Source: SKVL01 sp964559575
Lineage (GTDB): Bacteria; Patescibacteriota; Minisyncoccia; Phycocordibacterales; CSBR16-193
Direction of reading: 5' to 3'
NCBI GenBank assembly: GCA_964559575.1
Contig: CAZLGQ010000032.1
Span: 1-6,456 of the forward strand
DNA length: 6,456 nt
The number at the start of each line of letters is the position of its first letter. The first letter of the stretch is position 1. Below the pieces are notes generated by a model, which did no database searches, was not told the DNA's origin, and was given only the letters and a program-made list of their open reading frames with translations. This document shows, one piece after another, positions 1 to 5,472 of the stretch. Both the position numbers and the translations under genes were made by a program.

Positions 1-617
1 TCTTCATTGTTTCTTATAGCATCTAATATCTCATACCCATCCATTCTCGGAAGAACTATATCAAGCAAGATCAAATCAGGTTTATCTTTTTCAATAGAAG
101 CAAAAAGTTCTTCCCCACTGGTTACGTGGACTACTTCAACTTTCTCCATTGAAAACTTTTCTTTTAAAAGATCACTCAAAAAATCATCATCCTCAACCAA
201 AAATATCTTTTTTCCCACAATAGAATCTGAACTTTCCTCTTCATCAATTCCCTCTAAACAGGCAGTAACCTTATCTATAACCTCATTTGGTCCAAACTGA
301 GCTTTTATTAAATAGTCTCTAGCACCTAATTCTAGTATACGATCGATTTCAACAGGTTGACCAGAATTAGAGATTACTATGACCGGAATATCTTTTATAT
401 ACTCCTCTTTTGTTTTATTTTCAAGTATTTTATAACCGTTCATACCGGGAAGTAAAATATCCAAAAGAATAAGATCAGGTTTTGTTTCTTTTATTTTATT
501 AAATCCCTCAATACCGTCAGCTACCCATTCCACTTCACATCCATAATTTTCTAATTTACTTTTTAAAACATCAGCAAAAAATGAATCATCTTCTATTATT
601 AAAATTCTTTTTTTCAT
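1..617 (-). CDS. Tandem-receiver (REC-REC) response regulator, 3' end cut by window
   Basis: The gene runs leftward from the ATG at 617-615 and is still open at the window edge, giving 205 visible residues. Two CheY-like receivers are seen. The first (about residues 3-118) has the acidic pair D10-D11, phosphoacceptor D53 (LILLDILLP), S83 in VISNS and K105 in YLIKA. After a short acidic linker (about 122-133) the second (from about 136) has D143-D144 and phosphoacceptor D186 (LILLDIVLPRMDGYEIL), and is cut before its Ser/Thr and Lys positions. Both visible phosphorylation sites look intact. No output domain is visible, but one could lie beyond the edge. The gene follows the histidine kinase by 28 bases, so it is the likely phosphotransfer partner. 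Two receivers in a row suggest a phosphorelay or signal integration, which is inference. There is no Shine-Dalgarno sequence before the start. Receiver identity is very secure; the downstream target is unknown. Confidence 0.93.
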   Translation of the reverse strand, partial: MKKRILIIEDDSFFADVLKSKLENYGCEVEWVADGIEGFNKIKETKPDLILLDILLPGMNGYKILENKTKEEYIKDIPVIVISNSGQPVEIDRILELGARDYLIKAQFGPNEVIDKVTACLEGIDEEESSDSIVGKKIFLVEDDDFLSDLLKEKFSMEKVEVVHVTSGEELFASIEKDKPDLILLDIVLPRMDGYEILDAIRNNE

Positions 618-631
618 GATCAGGTTAAAAA

Positions 632-640
632 ATTATAACA
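632..640 (-). promoter_or_regulatory. Possible extended -10 promoter before the REC-REC gene
   Basis: In the gap between the kinase stop and the REC-REC start, the minus strand reads TGTTATAAT. This is an exact match to the bacterial extended -10 element (TGnTATAAT). No good -35 box is present at normal spacing; the best is TTGGTG, 19 bases upstream and inside the end of the kinase gene. A start site about 7 bases downstream would leave a leader of roughly 8 nt. The region is AT-rich, so a chance match is possible. Confidence 0.38.
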
Positions 641-645
641 CATTT

Positions 646-1665
646 TTAATCATTATCACCAACTTCATTAAACACAGGAATGGAAATATAAAAAGTTGTT
701 CCAATTCCCTCTTCACTTTCAAAAGAAAGTGTTCCACCATGTCTTTCTACTATTTCTTTAGCCACATAAAGACCTAAACCACTTCCTTCTGTTTTAATTT
801 TTCTGGCATTATCTGCTCTATAGAACTTTTCAAAAACTTTATCTTTATAACCATCCGGAATTCCTATACCATTATCACTAACACTTACTACAACATTATT
901 TTTTTGAATGAACATATCAATATCAATATTACCATTTTCTTTTGTATATTTTACAGAATTTTCAATAATATTCTGAAAAACTTCTTTCATTTTATCTGAA
1001 TCCACCTTAACTGTTACAACATCTTTATCAGAAGATGTATTAATTGTGATATTTTTATCATTAGCCATTGGTTTTATATAATACAAAACATCAACTATTA
1101 ATTCTTTTAGATCTACTTTTTTATAATTTATCTCTGTTGTTCCTGATTCTATTCTTTCAGTGTTTAAAAGATTATTAACCAATAAGATCATCCTATCATT
1201 GGTTTCATAAGTTTTTAAAATTATACTTTTTTGTTTTTCATTTATAGGTCCTAAATAACCTTTTGCGATCATATCCAAACTCCATTTAATACCCGAAAGC
1301 GGAGTTCTTAGTTGGTGAGCAGCAACAGAAACAAATTCTGATTTAATTTTATCAATTTCTCTTAAACGTTCATTAGCGCAAGACAAAGCTCTGTCACGAC
1401 GTATTAATAAACGAGCTGTCTTATCCTGCTCAATAAGAAGTCTTCTAAACTGATTTTTATTTTTTCTTTCATTTTTAGTTTTATAATCTAAAATATAAAA
1501 CTGGAAAAGAAAAGAAATTATAAAAAGTGAACTTAAAAGTACAAATCTGATCAAATCATGTTCAAAATCAGGTATAAATATAACAACCAATGTAGCAATA
1601 TACAAAACTAAAAAAGATATAGTTATTTGGAATAATGAAGAATGGTCTTTTTCTTTTATACTCAT
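646..1665 (-). CDS. Membrane sensor histidine kinase (HisKA + HATPase), no periplasmic sensor domain
   Basis: This 339-residue kinase autophosphorylates on histidine and hands the phosphate to receiver proteins. Two hydrophobic helices (about residues 11-31 and 38-59) are joined by a loop of only about six residues (PDFEHD), so there is almost nothing outside the membrane to sense with. A basic, probably helical linker (about 62-105) leads to the dimerisation domain, with H-box H117 in AAHQLRTPLS. The ATP-binding domain follows: N box N232-N236 (NIIEN), G1 box D264-G268 (DNGIG), the F box near 278-281 (FEKF), and G2 box G294-G298 (GSGLGL). All catalytic boxes are intact. The residue after the histidine is Gln instead of the usual Glu/Asp. 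I see no HAMP, PAS or GAF domain. The ATG lies one base after the FIST gene's TAA, so the two are probably translationally coupled, suggesting that the FIST protein supplies the input. The REC-REC gene follows. No Shine-Dalgarno sequence is present. Confidence 0.95.
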   Translation of the reverse strand: MSIKEKDHSSLFQITISFLVLYIATLVVIFIPDFEHDLIRFVLLSSLFIISFLFQFYILDYKTKNERKNKNQFRRLLIEQDKTARLLIRRDRALSCANERLREIDKIKSEFVSVAAHQLRTPLSGIKWSLDMIAKGYLGPINEKQKSIILKTYETNDRMILLVNNLLNTERIESGTTEINYKKVDLKELIVDVLYYIKPMANDKNITINTSSDKDVVTVKVDSDKMKEVFQNIIENSVKYTKENGNIDIDMFIQKNNVVVSVSDNGIGIPDGYKDKVFEKFYRADNARKIKTEGSGLGLYVAKEIVERHGGTLSFESEEGIGTTFYISIPVFNEVGDND

Positions 1666-1666
1666 A

Positions 1667-2854
1667 TTATTTTAATAAACAGATACTCACCGCACTGTCT
1701 TGAAAAACTTCCAAACTATTACATTCATTTCCTAAAGCACAGATATTTCCATACCCATAAAAACCTACTATAGGTATATCCTTACCTAATTCCTTTTCAA
1801 TTTCTTTTACTTCATTATCAATATTATTTCCATATACATATTTCCTACCAGCACCACTAACCAAAATTGCCAAGGAAGGTTTTTCATCTCCTAAATTTTT
1901 TTTAGCTTTTTTAACTGCCCTCTGAACACTTTTCAGGGCTTCTTTTCTATCTCCGATCATTATCTGTAAATTACTCCCTTTCGGAATAGAATCTGTACAT
2001 ACTAAAGAACCGTCACTTTTTAAAAAAACAGGAGATCTCACAATAATTTTTTCATCTGCAATATCCCATCTAAAACCCAAAGGATAAGATAAAGAAAGCT
2101 TCCCTAATGGTTCCATTGTAAAATGCTGGAGATCTTTATAACCAAAATACTCCCCATATAAAGCAACTGCGGGTTTTTCATTAATATGATAAACATTTAT
2201 ACCATCAGCATAGGTAACTTTTCTAGGCATTCCTGCAGGCAACATTCCATGATCAGTACCTATTCCAAATTTAAAATTACCCTTTACTGAACCAAAAACA
2301 GCACAACCGGAAAAAATTTCATCTTTAAAATACTGAAACGTTTTTTTAAACTCCAAACAATCGGCAGAAGCCCCACCAAAAATAACTGAGTTAACATTTT
2401 TAAAAACAGAATCTATTAATTTATGTTGCTCTATACCTGAAAGAATATCAGTAAACATAAAAGATAAATCGGGTTTAGCTCCCATTTCTTTTTTAAGACT
2501 TTTACTTATCTCTTTTCCTGCCAACTCTAAAGACAAAGAGGGATCAAGTCTTTTTAAATAAGAAGAAAAAAACATATCCTCTCCTCTTACCAAAACTATA
2601 ACAACCGAATTTTTATTTATAATATTCCCATGAACTATCTCCCCTGCGGAAGAAGTTCCTATTAAGGGTGTAGATTTTAAAACAGAACGGATACCATTAA
2701 TAACCTTTTTATGGTCATATTTACTGGAAGTAAAAACAAAACCAAAAACCGGATTATCTTTTCCTAGTTTTTTTACAGCATCCTGACATGCATTAGCACC
2801 GACAGTATATGAATCACTACCATCTGAAAAACCAACACCAACCTTTAAAGACAT
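1667..2854 (-). CDS. FIST-domain sensor protein (FIST_N + FIST_C), soluble
   Basis: This 395-residue protein has the two halves of the FIST sensory module. FIST_N (about residues 30-225) shows GTSSAGEI (66-73), VIFGGASAD (157-165) and the segment around 203-215 (GMLPAGMPRKVT). FIST_C (about 226-375) opens with the typical KPAVALYGEYFG (227-238) and ends in VGFYGYGNIC (363-372). FIST domains are predicted to bind small ligands, perhaps amino acids, and are usually found in signal-transduction proteins or beside them; the ligand here is unknown. There is no signal peptide or membrane segment, so the protein should be cytosolic. It is not fused to an output domain but is encoded one base upstream of a kinase that lacks its own sensor domain, and 16 bases after a receiver gene. 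Cysteines C372 and C378 lie near the end of FIST_C; a metal or redox role is only a guess. The start at MSLKVGVGF fits the family, although no Shine-Dalgarno sequence precedes it. Confidence 0.9.
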   Translation of the reverse strand: MSLKVGVGFSDGSDSYTVGANACQDAVKKLGKDNPVFGFVFTSSKYDHKKVINGIRSVLKSTPLIGTSSAGEIVHGNIINKNSVVIVLVRGEDMFFSSYLKRLDPSLSLELAGKEISKSLKKEMGAKPDLSFMFTDILSGIEQHKLIDSVFKNVNSVIFGGASADCLEFKKTFQYFKDEIFSGCAVFGSVKGNFKFGIGTDHGMLPAGMPRKVTYADGINVYHINEKPAVALYGEYFGYKDLQHFTMEPLGKLSLSYPLGFRWDIADEKIIVRSPVFLKSDGSLVCTDSIPKGSNLQIMIGDRKEALKSVQRAVKKAKKNLGDEKPSLAILVSGAGRKYVYGNNIDNEVKEIEKELGKDIPIVGFYGYGNICALGNECNSLEVFQDSAVSICLLK

Positions 2855-2870
2855 AAAAATTAATTAAACA

Positions 2871-3296
2871 TTAAAGCTTCCCATTTTCTCTTAAGACATT
2901 TCGTATCTCTCCTGCTAAGTTTTCCAAAAATACTGTAGATTTAACTATAAATCTAGAAGCTCCAAGTTTATATCCTTTATCTATATCTTTTTTATGACTC
3001 AAATTTGAAAAGAGGATAACCGGAATATCTTTTAATTCAGGATCTTTTTTTATCTGTTCTAAAATATTAAAACCGTCAATATCAGGAAGCATTATATCTA
3101 AAAGCAAAATATCTGGCTTTTCTTTTTTTAAAAGTTCCATCCCTTCAGTACCATTAGTACTATGGACCAGATCTACACTATATCTGGCTAACCATCTTTT
3201 CATAATGTCATTTAAAGTTGGATCATCCTCTATCCACATTATTTTTTTACCAACTATATCTTTCTCCGCAGTATCTTTATTATTTAATTCTTCCAT
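2871..3296 (-). CDS. Stand-alone receiver-domain response regulator (CheY-like)
   Basis: This 141-residue protein has one receiver domain and no output domain. After a charged N-terminal tail (1-15), the receiver spans about 17-135. It has D24-D25 (WIEDD), phosphoacceptor D67 (ILLLDIMLPDIDGF), S97 (LFSNLS) and K119 (FIVKS), so all the residues needed for phosphorylation are present. Proteins of this kind act as phosphate shuttles or bind partner proteins; they do not bind DNA themselves. It is the first gene of the signalling cluster, 70 bases after uvrB and 16 bases before the FIST gene, and a promoter-like sequence lies upstream. The tail reads IVGKKI just before the receiver, the same as the join between the two receivers of the REC-REC protein at the left end, which suggests common ancestry. 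The likely phosphodonor is the kinase two genes downstream (inference from position). No Shine-Dalgarno sequence is seen. Confidence 0.93.
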   Translation of the reverse strand: MEELNNKDTAEKDIVGKKIMWIEDDPTLNDIMKRWLARYSVDLVHSTNGTEGMELLKKEKPDILLLDIMLPDIDGFNILEQIKKDPELKDIPVILFSNLSHKKDIDKGYKLGASRFIVKSTVFLENLAGEIRNVLRENGKL

Positions 3297-3331
3297 TTTT
3301 TAATTAATACTTAAATCTACTAACTAAATTC

Positions 3332-3360
3332 AGTATACTAACAGAAAAATCAAAAAACAA
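3332..3360 (-). promoter_or_regulatory. Probable promoter of the signalling cluster
   Basis: In the 70-base gap after uvrB, the minus strand has TTGTTT (3360-3355), a 17-base spacer, then TATACT (3337-3332). This is a good housekeeping-sigma layout at ideal spacing. Transcription would start near 3325, giving a leader of about 28 nt before the ATG at 3296. It would let the signalling genes be expressed separately from tgt-uvrB. No terminator is visible between uvrB and this site, so read-through is also possible. Confidence 0.45.
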
Positions 3361-3366
3361 ACATCT

Positions 3367-5433
3367 TTATCCACTACCCTCTTCTATCTTTTTTTTAAGA
3401 ACGATTATTTCGTCACGTAATATCGCAGCTGTTTCAAAGTTTAGATCTTTTACAGCTTTATTCATTTCTTTTTCTTTATTCTTAATAAGTTTTTTAAGGT
3501 CTTTTTCTTTTCCAGTTTCTACTTCTATAAGTTTTAAGACTGCACCATAACGTTCTTTTTCCTGAGACGTCATAACTTCATATATATTTTTCTTAATACT
3601 TTTTGGAGTAATACCATGTTTTTTATTGTAAGCTAATTGCAAAGATCTCCGACGTTCTGTTTCTTCTATGGCTTTTTCTATTGAACCGGTAACCTTATCT
3701 GCATATAAAATAACTCTACCGGAAACATTACGTGCAGCTCTTCCTATGGTCTGTATTAAAGATGTTTCAGATCTTAAAAAACCTTCTTTATCAGCATCTA
3801 AGATCCCAATAAGTGAAACTTCGGGTAAATCAAGACCTTCCCTTAATAAGTTAACTCCGATCAAACAGTCTATTTCACCGGTTCTTAATTTACGTAATAT
3901 TTCTACCCTTTCAATTGTCTTAATATCACTATGCAAATACTCCGAATTAATATTCTTCTCTTTTAAATAATCACTTAGATTTTCAGCCATACGTTTGGTA
4001 AGAGTAGTGGCTAAGACTCTACCTCCTTTTTCTATTTCAAAAACCGCCTCTTTTATAAAATCATTAACCTGTCCACTATATGTATTATTTTTTTTATTAT
4101 TTTTATTACTTTTTATATCCGTTGATCTTTTTTCACCAATAACAGGTTTTAAAATTAATTTGGGATCAACCAATCCAGTAGGTCTTATGATCTGTTCAAC
4201 TAATTGATCGCTTATATTTTTTTCATAAACACCGGGAGTTGCTGATGTATATATTCTCTGACCTACGCGTTCATCAAACTCTTTAAAGGTTAATGGTCTA
4301 TTATCCAAAGCTGAGGGAAGCCTAAAACCATGCTCTATTAAAGATCTCTTCCTGGAACGGTCCCCTTCATACATACCACCTATTTGAGGAACTGTTACAT
4401 GAGACTCGTCTATTATAGTAAGAAAATCCGGTCTACCTTCTTTATTTTTAGGAAAATAAGAAAGTAAAGAATCAGGAGCCTCACCTTCAGATCTTCTTGT
4501 AAAATGTCTTGAATAATTCTCTATTCCATTACAGTAACCAACTTCCTTTATCATTGCCATATCATAACGAGTTCTTCTTGATAGTCTTTCAGCTTCTAAA
4601 TTTTTACCTTCTTTTTTTAACTCCTTAACTCTTAAAGAAAGTTCATTTTTTATATCTTTTAAAGCTCTATTTTTTTCATCTTCAGGAGTAACAAAGTGAC
4701 GAGCCGGAAAAATAAAAACAAATTCGTGTTGATCAATAACTGATCTGGAAGTTGGATCCAAGGAAATTATTTCGTTTATTTTGTTAATTCCAAAATTAAC
4801 TCTATATATAACCCTCTCATTTACAGGCATTACTTCAACAAAATTTCCTAAAACTCTAAATGTCCCTGGAGTAAGATCAACATTGGTTCTTTGAAAATAT
4901 ATATCAACTAATCTTGAAAGCATTTCCTTTCTACTTATAACCATTCCGGTTTCTATTTTAAAATTAACCTTTTCATACTCAATTGGACTCCCTAAACCAT
5001 AAATACAAGAAACAGAAGCTACGACAATAACATCCTTACGAGTAAGAAGTGCTTGAGTTGTTTCATGACGTAATCTATTTATTTCTTCATTTATTTGAGC
5101 TTCTTTTTCAATGTATGTATCAGTAACCGATATATAAGCTTCCGGTTGATAGTAGTCATAATAAGAAACAAAATAGGTTACAATATTGTCCGGAAAAAAA
5201 TACTTATACTCTTGTGCCAACTGAGCTGCAAGAGTTTTATTATGTGCTATCACAAGAGTTGGTTTTTGGAAATCATTTATAACGTTAGCTATTGTAAAAG
5301 TCTTCCCGGAACCAGTTATTCCCATTAAGGTTTGATGCTCATTATCTTTTTTTAAACCTTTTAATATCTTTTCTATAGCTTCAGGTTGATCTCCGGCCGG
5401 ACTATATTCACTTTGTAAATTAAATGTTTTCAT
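3367..5433 (-). CDS. uvrB: UvrABC excinuclease subunit B
   Basis: UvrB receives damaged DNA from UvrA, verifies the lesion by threading a strand behind its beta-hairpin using ATP, and recruits UvrC for incision (nucleotide excision repair, cytosol). The 688-residue protein is close to the usual family length. Visible elements are the N-terminal FNLQSEYSPAGDQPEAI, Walker A GITGSGKT (38-45), the beta-hairpin start YYDYYQPEAY (91-100), the DESH Walker B box (from D342), helicase motif VI QTIGRAARN (561-569), and a C-terminal UVR domain (about 647-685), which contacts UvrC. The start is placed at the ATG at 5433-5431 because the family begins MKTFNLQ-like; an open frame continues 12 codons further upstream, but those codons fall in the AT-rich promoter region and do not resemble UvrB. 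A Lys/Asn-rich insertion of about 20 residues (434-453) separates the helicase lobes. It follows tgt by 39 bases. An inverted repeat overlaps its promoter region. No Shine-Dalgarno sequence is seen. Confidence 0.98.
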   Translation of the reverse strand: MKTFNLQSEYSPAGDQPEAIEKILKGLKKDNEHQTLMGITGSGKTFTIANVINDFQKPTLVIAHNKTLAAQLAQEYKYFFPDNIVTYFVSYYDYYQPEAYISVTDTYIEKEAQINEEINRLRHETTQALLTRKDVIVVASVSCIYGLGSPIEYEKVNFKIETGMVISRKEMLSRLVDIYFQRTNVDLTPGTFRVLGNFVEVMPVNERVIYRVNFGINKINEIISLDPTSRSVIDQHEFVFIFPARHFVTPEDEKNRALKDIKNELSLRVKELKKEGKNLEAERLSRRTRYDMAMIKEVGYCNGIENYSRHFTRRSEGEAPDSLLSYFPKNKEGRPDFLTIIDESHVTVPQIGGMYEGDRSRKRSLIEHGFRLPSALDNRPLTFKEFDERVGQRIYTSATPGVYEKNISDQLVEQIIRPTGLVDPKLILKPVIGEKRSTDIKSNKNNKKNNTYSGQVNDFIKEAVFEIEKGGRVLATTLTKRMAENLSDYLKEKNINSEYLHSDIKTIERVEILRKLRTGEIDCLIGVNLLREGLDLPEVSLIGILDADKEGFLRSETSLIQTIGRAARNVSGRVILYADKVTGSIEKAIEETERRRSLQLAYNKKHGITPKSIKKNIYEVMTSQEKERYGAVLKLIEVETGKEKDLKKLIKNKEKEMNKAVKDLNFETAAILRDEIIVLKKKIEEGSG

Positions 5434-5441
5434 AAATAAAA

Positions 5442-5469
5442 AATATACTAAAACAGTATAAAAAACCAA
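5442..5469 (-). promoter_or_regulatory. Possible uvrB promoter
   Basis: The tgt-uvrB gap carries TTGGTT (5469-5464), a 16-base spacer, then TATATT (5447-5442) on the minus strand. The -10 ends 8 bases before the uvrB ATG, so a transcript from it would be almost leaderless. A second -10-like box, TATACT (5460-5455), lies in the same gap but has no good -35. Which one is used, if either, cannot be decided from sequence alone. Confidence 0.35.
5444..5460. repeat. Perfect inverted repeat over the uvrB promoter region
   Basis: The plus strand reads tatact-aaaac-agtata: two perfectly complementary 6-base arms around a 5-base centre. It ends 10 bases before the uvrB start codon and overlaps both -10-like boxes, a position where a dimeric repressor could block transcription. 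It does not match the E. coli (CTGT-N8-ACAG) or Gram-positive LexA box. The arms are AT-rich and short and overlap -10-like sequence, so coincidence is possible. Confidence 0.4.
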
Positions 5470-5472
5470 CTA

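Noticed and set aside
7..300. Open frame of 97 codons on the plus strand
   Set aside because: It lies wholly antisense to the clear REC-REC gene. Its Ser/Lys/Phe-rich product matches no family and looks like a shadow of the receiver codons.
3297..3366. Intrinsic terminator after uvrB
   Set aside because: T-runs are present on the minus strand, but no GC-containing stem precedes them.
4081..4115. Microsatellite-like T/A-rich tract
   Set aside because: It is in-frame coding sequence for Lys/Asn codons of the UvrB loop, not a separate repeat element.
3668..4207. Two plus-strand open frames (100 and 70 codons)
   Set aside because: Both are antisense to conserved helicase motifs of uvrB, which explains the sequence fully.
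5095..5328. Plus-strand open frame of 77 codons with a hydrophobic, cysteine-containing product
   Set aside because: It is antisense to the uvrB beta-hairpin and Walker A region and has no promoter or family resemblance.
5444..5460. Classical LexA (SOS) box upstream of uvrB
   Set aside because: The sequence contains CTGT but lacks the matching ACAG at the right spacing, and it does not fit the Gram-positive LexA consensus.
5434..5469. Twelve extra N-terminal residues on UvrB from an upstream in-frame ATG at 5469
   Set aside because: Family members begin at the MKTFNLQ-like position. The extra residues come from AT-rich promoter sequence and have no family match.
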